This document shows, in pieces, positions 35,131-43,646 of a stretch of 64,000 nucleotides of DNA (position 1 is its first letter; each line of letters starts with the position of its first letter). Where the stretch lies: assembly GCA_033762375.1 (NCBI GenBank), contig JANRLQ010000068.1:1-64000 (forward strand), given 5' to 3'. The notes under the pieces were generated by a model. It was given only the letters and a program-made list of their open reading frames with translations. It was not told the origin of the DNA and made no database searches. Origin of the DNA: RDXT01 sp033762375 (GTDB lineage: Bacteria > Bacteroidota > Bacteroidia > J057). The translations under genes were made by a program, and so were the position numbers.

Positions 35131-35862
35131 ATGGACCAACTAAACAATCTTGCTGATAGTCGACTGATCCGTGGATGTGTCTACTGCGGTGGTCCAGCCG
35201 ACACGCGCGATCATGTGCCATCTAAATGTCTTATTGAAAAACCATATCCTACTAATTTACCTGTAGTCGAATGCTGTGATACTTGTAATCAAAATTTTTC
35301 TAAAGACGAGCAGTACCTTGCCTGTTTAATTGAAAGTGTTCTTTGTGGCTCAACCGAGCCTGAAAAAATTAAACGTCCTTCAATCGCCAGAATGATGCAA
35401 AATTCACCAGCGCTTCGACGGCGAATTGAGAATTCAAAAATTGAAGTGAATGGTCAAATTATATTTATTCCAGAAATTGAACGTATCAATAATGTAATGC
35501 TAAAACTTGCACGAGGGCATGCTGCCTTTGAACTTAGCCAACCCTGCCGAGAGCAGCCAGATCATTTTTGGTGCGGTCATCTTTCATCTCTGCCTCAAGA
35601 AAATCAAGACGCATTTAACTCAGCTCACTTTCAATATATTTTTGGTGAAATAGGATCCCGTAATATGCAAAGGCTAATGGTCATACAAATGACTCAGCTT
35701 TCTGAGACTGGCGAACAACAGAATATTGGAATGCTTGTCAACGATTGGGTTGATGTTCAAGATGACCAATATAGATTCATAGCGATAGATGATATGGGTC
35801 AAATTGTAATTAGAATTGTTGTTGCTGAATACTTTGCGTGTGAAGTTGTTTGGAGAGTATGA
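35131..35862 (+). CDS. Cassette gene: HNH endonuclease-like protein
   Basis: The ATG at 35131, seven bases after the attC core, starts MDQLNNLADSRLIRGCVYCGGPADTRDHVPSKC. The set CVYCGG, RDHVPSKC and CCDTCNQNFSKDEQYLACL (residues 16-60) is the zinc-binding and catalytic layout of HNH-type nucleases. The rest is helical with no recognised domain. AT-rich with one orientation, like the other cassette genes. Target unknown. Confidence 0.75.
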   Translation: MDQLNNLADSRLIRGCVYCGGPADTRDHVPSKCLIEKPYPTNLPVVECCDTCNQNFSKDEQYLACLIESVLCGSTEPEKIKRPSIARMMQNSPALRRRIENSKIEVNGQIIFIPEIERINNVMLKLARGHAAFELSQPCREQPDHFWCGHLSSLPQENQDAFNSAHFQYIFGEIGSRNMQRLMVIQMTQLSETGEQQNIGMLVNDWVDVQDDQYRFIAIDDMGQIVIRIVVAEYFACEVVWRV

Positions 35863-35887
35863 TGACTATGCACTACAGCTAAAACGG

Positions 35888-36010
35888 GTTTTGCCCCCCG
35901 GCTGGTGCAAGCCTCCCGCCTTGCGCGGCCCATCCCACGGGTGCCACCCGCTACCACCCCATAACCCCCATCTCAACGCCCTGGGCCGCTGGGTTGCGCC
36001 TATACGCCCG
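35888..36010 (+). repeat. Interspersed repeat S, copy 2
   Basis: CCCGGCTGGTGCAAGCCTCC ... CTACCACCCCATAACCCCCA ... GGGCCGCTGGGTTGCGCCTA is colinear with 39755-39870. The two copies lie in the same orientation on either side of the SEFIR operon. The left part, after AGCTAAAAC at 35877, may be the remains of the attC of the HNH cassette. Confidence 0.65.
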
Positions 36011-36014
36011 CCCC

Positions 36015-38873
36015 CTACCGCCCCCGCAATCCCGCGATCTCCGCATCCCGCCGCCGGTAGCCCATCTCCGCCGCCAGCCGGGCAGCCTCCTCCACATACC
36101 CATCCGCCTCCGCTGCCGAAAAGCCCGCCCCGCCCGCGCGGCAGCAGCGCGCCAGCTCCAGGTGATAGTCCACCAGATAGAGCCGGAAGCCCGTGCGCGC
36201 GATCAGCTCCTGCGTCTCCAGCAGGTCGGCTTGCGCCTGCGGCCAGTCCCCTTTCAGGCGGGCGCAGGCCGCGTGGGCGAGTAAGGCTTGGGGGAGATAA
36301 TCATTTCGTCCTGCCCTGCGCAGCCCCGCCACGGCCGCATCGAGCTGGCGGCGGGCGGCGGGCAGCTCCCCTTGCAGCAGGGCTGCCCGGCCCAGGGTGA
36401 GGGTGTCCAGCGACATGTCGAGCAGCCAGCCCGCTTTTGACACCCATGAATACGTTTCCCTAGCCCGCTCAGCCGCCTCCCCCACCGCCCCCTGCTCCAG
36501 CAGCCAGCTGGCGTAGCGGTAGCCTTGCAGGGAGTAGAGGCGGGGATACTCCGGCTGCCGGGCCTGCTGCATCTCCTCCGCCTCGCGGAACAGCGCCCCC
36601 GCCGCCTCGCCCTGTCCGGCGGCGGCCAGGGCCTCGGCCAGATTGCTACGGTTCGTCAAGTGCATAAACACACTCTCCGACCGGTCCGCATAGTCCACAC
36701 CGCGATGGGCGCTCTCCAGCGCTTTCGCTACCCGGCCCAAGGCCAGTTGCAGCTCGCTGAGGTTGATGGCGCGTGCAGCTGCTCTTTCCCAATCTTCATC
36801 CTTTAAGCCTTCCTCCAACGCCGCCGCGATCGCCGCCGCCGCCGCATGCGGGCGGCCCAAGGCCCGGAGGCGGAAGCCCGCATTGCCCAGGCAGACCAGT
36901 TGATCGGATCGGGTCAGGGCCGGATGCGGCCGGGACCATGGGACCTCGAAAAAGCTGCCCACCACGCCCAACTCTGAAGCGGAGGCACCGAGCTGCCTGG
37001 TGAGATAGGCGGCGTCACCCCGCCTGATTCGCTTCGAATAGATATCATCATATGCCTCCTGCACCTTGCCCGCCTTCACCCCATGCACCACGGCGGCAAA
37101 GAGCGGCTCCATCTCGGCCAGGGTATCGGGCTGCTCCTTGTCCGGCAGGTTGCGGTAGTGCTCGTAGAGGCGCAGGTGGGCTTCGCGGTAGGCCGCTGGC
37201 TGCTGGGCTTGCAGGGCCTGGTCGAAGTGCTCGCGGATGAGGGGGTGGGTGTCCAGGGAACCGGAGAGGTCGAAGTTTGGGGCGGCGGGCTGGGGCGGCT
37301 CCAGTAGTGCGGGCCTGTGGGCAGCTTCTTCCGGCCGGGCGAGGAGGCGGAGGTCGCGCAGGTTTTCAAGCAGGTCGAGGGCCTGGCTGCGGCTGAGCGG
37401 GCGCAGGCGCTCGGTGAGGCCGGGGATGGCCGGCCCGGCCAGCAGGGCGCGCAGGGCGGCGGGGGTCATGGGCCGGTCGAAGAGGCCCAGCAGCCGCAGG
37501 AAATCCAGCTCGGCGCTGTCGGCCAGCCAGGTTTCGTAGGTGGCCATCATGCGGCGGGCGGCGCGCCCGTCTTTGCGGTCTTGCTCCAGGGGTGGGATCT
37601 CGTGCCGCTGGCGGATGTCGCCCCCGTGGCGGCGCACCAGGTAGCGCCCCAGCAGCGTCAGCGCCAGGGCATGGCCCTGAAACTCCCGGCTGGCGGCTTG
37701 CTGCTCCTTGGGACTGCCCTGCACGCCGAGTTGCTGTAGCAGGGTCGCGCCGCTGAGGTCGTCCAGTTGCTCCAGGTCCTGCTGCCGCACGCAGTGGGGG
37801 AAGTCTCCCAGCAGCGGAATGGCGATGCGGGTGCTGAGCAGGCAGAGGCCCGGCCCAGGCCCTTGTCGGGCCAGGTGGGTGAGCAGGCTTTCCAGGCCGG
37901 GGTCTTTGAGCTTGCCGCTGAGGTGGTGGTCGCTGCTCAGCGGGTGCTGCAGCGGCTCCACCCCGTCGAGCAGCAGCAGGGTGGGGCGCTCGCGCAGGCG
38001 CCCGGCCAGGCGCTGGCCCCGTGCCCAGGCATCTTTGGGCGGGTCGGTCTCGCCGCACCAGTGCAGGGCCTCCTCCAGAAAAATCTCCGCCGAACTTTGT
38101 TTGTCCTCACCCGCCCCCTGGCTGTAGAAGGACCAGCCGAAGACCCGCGCCGCGCCCCGGTAGTTGTCCAGCGCCATGCGGCTCAGCCAGTGGTTCACCA
38201 GGGCGGTCTTGCCCGCGCCGCCCATCGCCACGAAGGAGACGATGCGCAGTTGCGGATCTGCCCAGGCCTCGTCGAGCATCGCCAGCTCTGCCTCCCGCCC
38301 CACGAAGAGGCTGGAGGTTTGGGGCCAGTGGTTGAAGTAGGTCTCGGGCTGGGCGGCGGCACCTGCCACGGGCACGCTCCGGCTGGGCAGCAGGGTCTTT
38401 TCGGCCTTGAAGGCGGGCTTCAGGTGCTCCGGCTGGCCGGTCAGGGCACGATAGAGATCGAGCGGCGGCTTGGTTCCCTCCAGACGGTACTGCGAGGCAT
38501 CCAGCAGGGGCGTGAGGATGTGCCGGGTATCGCCGCCCTCCGGCAGGACGGGGATGAACTTCGCGCTCACCGAGCCGCTGATATACAGCAGGTTGCGGAT
38601 GATGTGACCCTCCCAGCGCACGCCCTTGCCGTGGTCGGGCTTATACTCGCTGTTGATTTTGTCGAAATAGCCTTCCGAGCAGACGATCAGCACAAAGTCG
38701 GCCTGGCGGATGCCCTGCTCCATCCAGGCGGTCCAGCCCTGCGGCGGGTTGGGGTCCCAGAGGTCAAAGCTGATGTCCAGCCCGCCGAGATCGGCCAGTT
38801 GGTACGCCAACTGGCTCACCTGCTGCACATGTGCCTCGCTGTCGTGGCTGTAGGAGATGAATACGCGGGTCAT
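36015..38873 (-). CDS. SEFIR-STAND-TPR protein
   Basis: Residues 1-135 are a SEFIR domain (MTRVFISYSHDSEAHVQQV, SFDLWDPNPPQGWTAWMEQGI, FVLIVCSEGYFDK), a TIR relative known as effector or adaptor in bacterial immune proteins. Residues 185-420 are a STAND NTPase with Walker A AMGGAGKTALV (Lys222) and Walker B LLLLDGVEPLQ (Asp303). Residues 600-940 are TPR-like. This effector-switch-sensor order fits an NLR-like protein expected to act on NAD or signalling when triggered. It overlaps the upstream SEFIR gene by 4 bp. Confidence 0.88.
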   Translation of the reverse strand: MTRVFISYSHDSEAHVQQVSQLAYQLADLGGLDISFDLWDPNPPQGWTAWMEQGIRQADFVLIVCSEGYFDKINSEYKPDHGKGVRWEGHIIRNLLYISGSVSAKFIPVLPEGGDTRHILTPLLDASQYRLEGTKPPLDLYRALTGQPEHLKPAFKAEKTLLPSRSVPVAGAAAQPETYFNHWPQTSSLFVGREAELAMLDEAWADPQLRIVSFVAMGGAGKTALVNHWLSRMALDNYRGAARVFGWSFYSQGAGEDKQSSAEIFLEEALHWCGETDPPKDAWARGQRLAGRLRERPTLLLLDGVEPLQHPLSSDHHLSGKLKDPGLESLLTHLARQGPGPGLCLLSTRIAIPLLGDFPHCVRQQDLEQLDDLSGATLLQQLGVQGSPKEQQAASREFQGHALALTLLGRYLVRRHGGDIRQRHEIPPLEQDRKDGRAARRMMATYETWLADSAELDFLRLLGLFDRPMTPAALRALLAGPAIPGLTERLRPLSRSQALDLLENLRDLRLLARPEEAAHRPALLEPPQPAAPNFDLSGSLDTHPLIREHFDQALQAQQPAAYREAHLRLYEHYRNLPDKEQPDTLAEMEPLFAAVVHGVKAGKVQEAYDDIYSKRIRRGDAAYLTRQLGASASELGVVGSFFEVPWSRPHPALTRSDQLVCLGNAGFRLRALGRPHAAAAAIAAALEEGLKDEDWERAAARAINLSELQLALGRVAKALESAHRGVDYADRSESVFMHLTNRSNLAEALAAAGQGEAAGALFREAEEMQQARQPEYPRLYSLQGYRYASWLLEQGAVGEAAERARETYSWVSKAGWLLDMSLDTLTLGRAALLQGELPAARRQLDAAVAGLRRAGRNDYLPQALLAHAACARLKGDWPQAQADLLETQELIARTGFRLYLVDYHLELARCCRAGGAGFSAAEADGYVEEAARLAAEMGYRRRDAEIAGLRGR

Positions 38874-39658
38874 GGGAGATCGTTCAGCAGTTCCAGCAGG
38901 GCGTAGGTGATCTGGTTGTGAATGCGGGTGGTCTCTTCGGCGGTGCTAATGCCCATGCGCTTATCGCGCTCCAGGCTGCTCAGCCGGGCCTGCAACAGAA
39001 TAAGTTCGTTTTGAGGCGCATCAGGGAGCACCATCAAGCGCTCCAGGGCCAGCCGCAACTCCCCCCGGCTTATCAGGCGGCGGATTTCAGCCTTGGCATC
39101 CGCGTCCTGCGGGACCTCAGCCGCTTCTGGGCGTTCAGCCATAGGAGCCGAATCAGCAGGCTTGGCTTGAGGCATCTCGCGCACCCTGGCTTTGGGTGCT
39201 GGCCGATGGTACAGGGGCTGGTTGGTCAGGTGGCGGTAGAGTTTTTCGAAGCCCGCTTCCGTATCGGCCCGGTACCAGGTGGCGTCGAGCAGGGGCGTGA
39301 GCAGGTGGCTTTCTGTGGCGTCACCCAGCAGGACGGGGATAAACTTCGCGCTCACCGAGCCGGTGGCATACAGCAGGTTGCGGATGATGCGCCCCTCCCA
39401 TTTTACGCCTTTGCCGTGTGAAGGCTCACCTTGCCCTTCGATTTTTACCTGGTAGCCCGCTGAGCATACGATCAGCACAAAGTCGGCTGCTTTGATCTTT
39501 TGTTCCATCCAGGCGGTCCAGCCCTGTGGCGGGGCCGATTCCCAGAGATCGAGGGTCAGCTCCAGGCCGCCCCATTCATTGAGTTGTTCGGCCAGGGCGC
39601 GCACCCGGCTCACATGTTCATCGCTGTCGTGGCTGTAGGAGATAAATACGCGGGTCAT
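38870..39658 (-). CDS. SEFIR-EAD11 protein
   Basis: The ATG at 39658 starts MTRVFISYSHDSDEHVSRV; an ATG two codons earlier is also possible. Residues 1-150 are a SEFIR domain nearly parallel to that of the next gene. After a linker rich in Pro/Ala/Glu, residues 190-262 form an effector-associated domain of the EAD11 type (RRLISRGELRLALERLMVLP ... LSSLERDKRMGISTAEETTRIHNQITYALLELL). EAD11 would link this effector to an NTPase carrying the same domain, such as the EAD11-STAND-TPR protein at 10827. The stop overlaps the next start by 4 bp, so the two SEFIR proteins are coexpressed. Confidence 0.85.
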   Translation of the reverse strand: MTRVFISYSHDSDEHVSRVRALAEQLNEWGGLELTLDLWESAPPQGWTAWMEQKIKAADFVLIVCSAGYQVKIEGQGEPSHGKGVKWEGRIIRNLLYATGSVSAKFIPVLLGDATESHLLTPLLDATWYRADTEAGFEKLYRHLTNQPLYHRPAPKARVREMPQAKPADSAPMAERPEAAEVPQDADAKAEIRRLISRGELRLALERLMVLPDAPQNELILLQARLSSLERDKRMGISTAEETTRIHNQITYALLELLNDLP

Positions 39659-39744
39659 GGGCATCGTAGGAGTTGCTGGCTAAAGGTAGCATATTTTTGC
39701 TATGCGCCGCAGATCGGCGCGGGGCCGGACGATTTTTTTTGTCG

Positions 39745-39872
39745 GAGAGCAGGTGCGCCCCCGCTGGCGCAAGGTTCCTGCCTTGAGCCGCCTATCCTGC
39801 GGGTTCTACCCGCTACCACCCCATCACCACCGCCTCGATGAGCCGAGCCGTTGGGTTGCGTCAATACAGGCA
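39745..39872 (+). repeat. Interspersed repeat S, copy 3
   Basis: CGCCCCCGCTGGCGCAAGGT ... CTACCCGCTACCACCCCATC ... GTTGGGTTGCGTCAATACAG matches copies at 33850, 35888 and 42880. It follows the promoter side of the SEFIR operon and runs directly into repeat R, copy 2. Confidence 0.7.
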
Positions 39873-39879
39873 CTCCCCC

Positions 39880-40010
39880 GCAAGCACCATCTCCCGCCCG
39901 GCACAGTACCGATCCCCACAGGACCGCCGATACCCTTCGAGGAAACCTTGCGTGGAACAAACGTGTTACGTATATTGCTGGTGCAACAGCGTAAACTCTT
40001 GGACATTAGC
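39880..40010 (+). repeat. Repeat R copy 2 and attC-like right end
   Basis: GCAAGCACCATCTCCC through CCTTGCGTGGAACAAACGTG and ACGTATATTGCTGG repeats the unit at 34024-34130. It ends with AACAGCGTAAACTCTTGGAC, identical to the right arm at 34128-34147, followed at 40005 by ATTAGCAGC, the start of the next cassette. TTG-N20-TATATTGC within it resembles a promoter for the gene at 40037. Confidence 0.6.
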
Positions 40011-40036
40011 AGCAATTATAACAGACGACTCAGACA

Positions 40037-40807
40037 ATGAAAACAATAGCGACAATACTAAGTTTGACAATACTAATTTCTTGTGGACAACAAGAGAACA
40101 AAACTAGCAACCAGACAATTGAAAAAATAGAAAGTGTTAAATCTGACATGAACCAAACTAAAATCACTTTTTACAAAGTCAACGGAAAAGGAATTTTACT
40201 TGGTGGCAACATAAAATTGCTTGACGAGAACTATAAAGAAATCAAAGATATTTCATACTTAAACGAACAATTTGTAGATGTAACAGAAGTGAGTGACAAA
40301 TACTATAAACTCAAACCAACAGATGACTATTGCCAAGAATTCAAATATGTCAAAATAAAGACGGAAGACCTTGTTGGCTATATTGACGGAAGGAAAATTT
40401 ATGAGCCAATCAAAAACATCCAAAACAAAATAGTAAAGATTGACAATAACGAAGTTTCATTTATTGCGACAAGTAATTTTGGTATTGGAGTTTTGGACGA
40501 TGACGGTTTAACAGGTTGTTCAATTAACACTCCAGTAGTTTTCTCAGACAGGTCTGTTAATTACGAAGGACTTGTAAAAATGGTCAAGAACAAAAATTAC
40601 GAAGACAATTATCCTTACTTTGAACTTAAAGATGACGATGGAGCAAATGACGAAATTTTAAGTATTGACAAGCAAGGCGACAAATATTTGCTGAAGATAA
40701 AGCGAACATATCAAGAAAGCGGAGCAAACCTTTTAGTGGAAGTTTACAAAGACAAAAGCGGAACATTTGTAGCAGAAATTATAAAGAATGAACGGACAGA
40801 CGAATAG
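40037..40807 (+). CDS. Cassette gene: lipoprotein of unknown function
   Basis: An AT-rich gene with a lipobox signal peptide (MKTIATILSLTILISCGQQ). The mature part is mostly short beta-strands with Lys/Asp/Asn-rich loops (FYKVNGKGILLGGNIKLLDENYKEIKDISYL). No family recognised. It begins 32 bp after the core at 40005 and ends 8 bp before the next attC-like site, so it almost fills one cassette. Base composition is very unlike the flanking SEFIR operon. Confidence 0.7.
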   Translation: MKTIATILSLTILISCGQQENKTSNQTIEKIESVKSDMNQTKITFYKVNGKGILLGGNIKLLDENYKEIKDISYLNEQFVDVTEVSDKYYKLKPTDDYCQEFKYVKIKTEDLVGYIDGRKIYEPIKNIQNKIVKIDNNEVSFIATSNFGIGVLDDDGLTGCSINTPVVFSDRSVNYEGLVKMVKNKNYEDNYPYFELKDDDGANDEILSIDKQGDKYLLKIKRTYQESGANLLVEVYKDKSGTFVAEIIKNERTDE

Positions 40808-40814
40808 AATAACT

Positions 40815-40950
40815 GGTGCTAGCAGACGTTTGGAAAAAAAGCGGGTTCAGTGGTTAAATGAAGCTTTGTGCTTCGTATCAAGTTCAGTACTGGCAGACTG
40901 TTTTGTGCTCCGAAATCCGCTTCTTCGCCAAGTGCCAAACCGTTACCTGC
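40815..40950 (+). other. attC-like recombination site
   Basis: GTTTGG (40828-40833) pairs with CCAAAC (40935-40940) and GCGG (40841-40844) with CCGC (40917-40920). The left end GGTGCTAGC is 6/9 complementary to the cassette start ATTAGCAGC, and the right end is GTTACCTGC (40942). The loop (TTCAGTGGTTAAATGAAGC) is shared with the site at 45053. Confidence 0.65.
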
Positions 40951-41040
40951 AAGCACCATCTCCCACCCGACACCAATCCGCAGCCCCGCCGGTGCCCTTC
41001 GGAGAAACCTTGTGTGGAACAAACGTACCGGATACAAACT
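40949..41040 (+). repeat. Repeat R copy 3
   Basis: GCAAGCACCATCTCCCACCC and CCTTGTGTGGAACAAACGTA repeat the unit at 34024. In this copy the TATATTGC end is degenerate. Between 41041 and 41235 there is GC-rich DNA with no supported gene; open frames there run through the repeat. Confidence 0.6.
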
Positions 41041-41235
41041 GTCTCTATCCCCGTCTTATCCGCCTGCCCGATCCAGGCGGCACCTGCCTGGAAGACGAAG
41101 AAGCCCCCCGACGAAGCCCTCGACAACGCCGAAACTTTTCTGAAAGAGGCACCGTCCGAGAGGTTTGACGAGATTCTTCAGGCAAAAAATAGTGTTGCGA
41201 ATCAGGCAAAAAATGTATAGTTTTGAGTATCTGAC

Positions 41236-41463
41236 ATGAAGTATATGCTGCAAAAATTGATTCTACAGGAAATACAACTTCTTCCAGAGTTTGCACAAAT
41301 GGAGGTTTTTAATTTCTTACTTTTCGTGAAAAGTAAGTATTTCGGAAAAACACCCATGCAAAAAGAACCGACTAATCGCCCCACTTTTGGATGCGGGAGC
41401 GTCAAAGTTACCATGTCTAAAGATTTTGACGAACCCCTGGAGGACTTTAAAGACTATATGTAA
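41236..41463 (+). CDS. Cassette gene: DUF2281 antitoxin-like protein
   Basis: A 75-residue protein of the DUF2281 type (MLQKLILQEIQLLPEFAQMEVFNFLLFVKSKYF, then a Pro-rich link and FGCGSVKVTMSKDFDEPLEDFKDYM). The C-terminal part, ending in FDEPLEDFKDY, is the usual toxin-binding tail. Its stop and the toxin start share one base (TAATG), the coupling typical of an antitoxin-toxin operon. Confidence 0.85.
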   Translation: MKYMLQKLILQEIQLLPEFAQMEVFNFLLFVKSKYFGKTPMQKEPTNRPTFGCGSVKVTMSKDFDEPLEDFKDYM

Positions 41464-41858
41464 TGCGATTGCTGTTAGATACGCATACGTTTTTATGGTA
41501 TTACAGTGGTGCGCCCGAACTGAGCGATCACGCCAAAAGCTGTCTTGACGACCCCCAAAATGAATTTTGGGTTAGCATAGTAAGCCTTTGGGAAATCGCG
41601 ATTAAAAACAGTATTGGAAAACTGGATTTAGATACAAGTTTTGATACCTTTTGCAAAGATGTTGTAGAAAAAGGGTTTACCTTTTTGCCCGTTGATATGG
41701 CACATATTATGAAATTAGCACAATTACCCTTTCATCATCGTGACCCGTTCGACAGAATCATCATCACACAGGCAATTGCTGAAAACATGGACTTTGTGAC
41801 GATAGACGCTATGGTGGAATCTTATTTGGAAGATGAAGTGATTAAAAAAATATGGTAA
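41463..41858 (+). CDS. vapC: Cassette gene: VapC-like PIN-domain toxin
   Basis: A 131-residue PIN-domain nuclease with the four acidic positions expected: Asp6 in LLLDTHTFLW, Glu44 in VSLWEIAIK, Asp96/Asp99 region in HHRDPFDRIIITQAIAE, and a final Asp (FVTIDAMV). It belongs to the LLLDTHxFLW subgroup that pairs with DUF2281. The stop codon TAA lies inside GGTAAC (41854-41859), which complements the cassette start GTTACC (40942), so the toxin-antitoxin pair fills one cassette. Confidence 0.88.
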   Translation: MRLLLDTHTFLWYYSGAPELSDHAKSCLDDPQNEFWVSIVSLWEIAIKNSIGKLDLDTSFDTFCKDVVEKGFTFLPVDMAHIMKLAQLPFHHRDPFDRIIITQAIAENMDFVTIDAMVESYLEDEVIKKIW

Positions 41859-41905
41859 CCTACCTTTAAAAAACGGATCCGTATCGAAATACATGAGGTT
41901 AACGC
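41854..41905 (+). other. Short attC-like site after the toxin gene
   Basis: GGTAAC at the left and GTTAACGC at the right (41898) enclose an imperfect palindrome centred on GGATCC, with TAACCT (41856-41861) pairing AGGTTA (41896-41901). GGTAAC is the reverse complement of GTTACC, the start of the preceding cassette. It also could serve as a terminator. The length, about 50 bp, is at the short end for attC. Confidence 0.45.
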
Positions 41906-42000
41906 ATTAAGGTAATGTGGGTGGCGTCAATGAAGATTCCCCCGCAAACACCCGCTCCCACCCCGGCGCAAAGCTGTATACCCCCCCCAAAAAATCCCAC

Positions 42001-42879
42001 ATGATGAAAAAAGTAGTCATCACCGGCAGCAGCGGACGCATCGGAAGGGCCTTACACTGGAAACTCTCTCAGGATCATGAGGTTACGGGGATAGACATCA
42101 CCCCCTCTCCGGCTACCACCCGGCTCGTGGACATCCGGGACGAGGCGCAACTGCTGCGAGTGTTTGAGGGTGCAGACACCCTGTTTCATGCCGCAGCCCT
42201 GCATGCCCCTCACGTGGGGATCGCTACCGAAAAAGCGTTTTACGACCTCAATGTGGGGGCTACCGAAAAAATCTGCCGGGCAGCGATCGCGTCCGGCGTA
42301 TCGCAGATCGTGTTTACCAGCACAACCGCCTTGTACGGCTATGCCAATGCCGGCGAAGGAAGCGCCAACTGGATCAACGAACAAACGATACCCGCGCCCA
42401 AAACGATTTATCACCAGACAAAATGGGAGGCCGAACAGGTGCTGAAGGCATACGCAGGAAAAGACCTCGCCGTGCGTATCCTCCGGATGTCCAGGTGTTT
42501 TCCGGAGCCCGCTCACCTCATGGCAGTGTACCGGCTTCACCGGGGTATTGACTACCGGGATGTCGCAGACGCGCACCTGTCAGCCGCGCAGCTCACAAAA
42601 GAGCTGCCTTTTGACGTGTATGTGATTTCGGGCGAAACGCCTTTTCTCCCGTCAGACTGCCAGCCATTGTTTGAGCATCCGGAAGCTGTGATCCGTGCGC
42701 GATGCCCGCGCTTAGCTCAGGCGTTTGACCAGCGGGGCTGGAAGTTTCCTGATTCGATTGACCGGGTATATGATGCCTCCTACGCCGCCCAGGCCCTTGG
42801 CTGGAAATCAAGCAGAGGGCCGCTGGAAGTAATCCGGCAGTTGGATGACCAGGACTTTGAGGTTCTGCCGCCTGCTTGA
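42001..42879 (+). CDS. NAD(P)-dependent epimerase/dehydratase-like protein
   Basis: Start at the double ATG 42001/42004 (MMKKVVITGSSGRIGRALHWKL); the extension upstream has no support. The Rossmann motif GSSGRIGRAL, ADTLFHAAALHAP, IVFTSTTALYG and the catalytic YHQTK are those of extended short-chain dehydrogenases. Length is about 292 residues, usual for the family, and the substrate is unknown. The gene is more GC-rich than the neighbouring cassette genes but lies between attC-like sites with the same orientation. Confidence 0.8.
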   Translation: MMKKVVITGSSGRIGRALHWKLSQDHEVTGIDITPSPATTRLVDIRDEAQLLRVFEGADTLFHAAALHAPHVGIATEKAFYDLNVGATEKICRAAIASGVSQIVFTSTTALYGYANAGEGSANWINEQTIPAPKTIYHQTKWEAEQVLKAYAGKDLAVRILRMSRCFPEPAHLMAVYRLHRGIDYRDVADAHLSAAQLTKELPFDVYVISGETPFLPSDCQPLFEHPEAVIRARCPRLAQAFDQRGWKFPDSIDRVYDASYAAQALGWKSSRGPLEVIRQLDDQDFEVLPPA

Positions 42880-43098
42880 CTTCGCTGACGCCAGGCTTCC
42901 GCCTGTAACTGCCTGTTCTGCGGGTGATGCCCGCCCTGCCACAGATAGGGTCATTTTTCCTGACAAGCACGGTCTCGGCAGCCTGGGCCGCCGGGTTGCG
43001 GCCATACACCTACTGTCACGAGGTTGACGCATGTTTCTTGCGTACAAAGGAAATATTGACGTATATTGGGGTGTATTAAGGGTTGCGGCAATACAGAT
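42880..43098 (+). repeat. Repeats S copy 4 and T copy 2, ending at a cassette boundary
   Basis: GCCAGGCTTCCGCCTG ... GGGCCGCCGGGTTGCGGCCA is copy 4 of repeat S; GACGCATGTTTCTTGCGTAC ... GGGTTGCGGCAATACAG is copy 2 of repeat T. Identity with 33932-34016 stops at GTT (43099). CCTGTAAC at 42902-42909 could be the left end of a degenerate attC for the epimerase cassette. There is no gene in these 323 bases. Confidence 0.65.
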
Positions 43099-43203
43099 GT
43101 TAGCGGGCAGCTTAAAACTAGACCTCACTGACAAAGACAAATTAACAAATGTGAAAAAAGACATTATATAAATGAACATATTAAGATTAGTGCTTCTTTT
43201 ATA

Positions 43204-43635
43204 ATGACATTATCAATTAACAATATGAGCGGACAAACTTTTAATTCAGAATTCGGCTATTCAATTGTTCTACCTGACAATTGGAGTGAATACGAACTAG
43301 AAGACGAAAAAAACACAAATGGTTTTTTTGACACTTCAGGATGGACAGGTAATTTAAGAGTAACACCTTTGAACATTAAAATTGACAGTCCAAAAGATTT
43401 TATTGAAAGTGAACTTACAGATACAAATATTACAGAACTTAATTGGGATAATATCAAAGCATTTTCTTATTCAGAAGCATCAGACGACTTATGGATTTAC
43501 TATTGGTACTTGATTGAAAATTCAAAAATTTACATTTGTTCATTTACAATTGACATTGAAAATAAAGAAAACGAGAAAAATCGCAAAGAATTAATAAAAG
43601 TTGAAGATATACTTAAAACTTTGAAGACGAAATGA
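43204..43635 (+). CDS. Cassette gene: unknown, possibly DUF3805-like
   Basis: AT-rich, 143 residues, inside the cassette 43099-43781. GYSIVLPDNWSEYELEDEKN and FFDTSGWTGNLRVTPLNI resemble the PsbP/DUF3805 type of small proteins with a DNW motif; the match is a weak recollection. No signal peptide. The upstream 105 bases hold no other gene. The start may instead be at MSGQTFNSEFGYSI (43225), which would remove seven residues. Confidence 0.6.
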   Translation: MTLSINNMSGQTFNSEFGYSIVLPDNWSEYELEDEKNTNGFFDTSGWTGNLRVTPLNIKIDSPKDFIESELTDTNITELNWDNIKAFSYSEASDDLWIYYWYLIENSKIYICSFTIDIENKENEKNRKELIKVEDILKTLKTK

Positions 43636-43646
43636 AAGAAAGCCGA

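Noticed and set aside
37767..38906. Plus-strand open frame of 379 codons in the SEFIR-STAND gene
   Set aside because: Antisense shadow of a GC-rich gene with clear SEFIR and Walker motifs.
40858..41220. Open frame spanning the attC-like site and repeat R copy 3
   Set aside because: It starts inside the palindrome; only its last 40 residues look protein-like and no start or family supports them.
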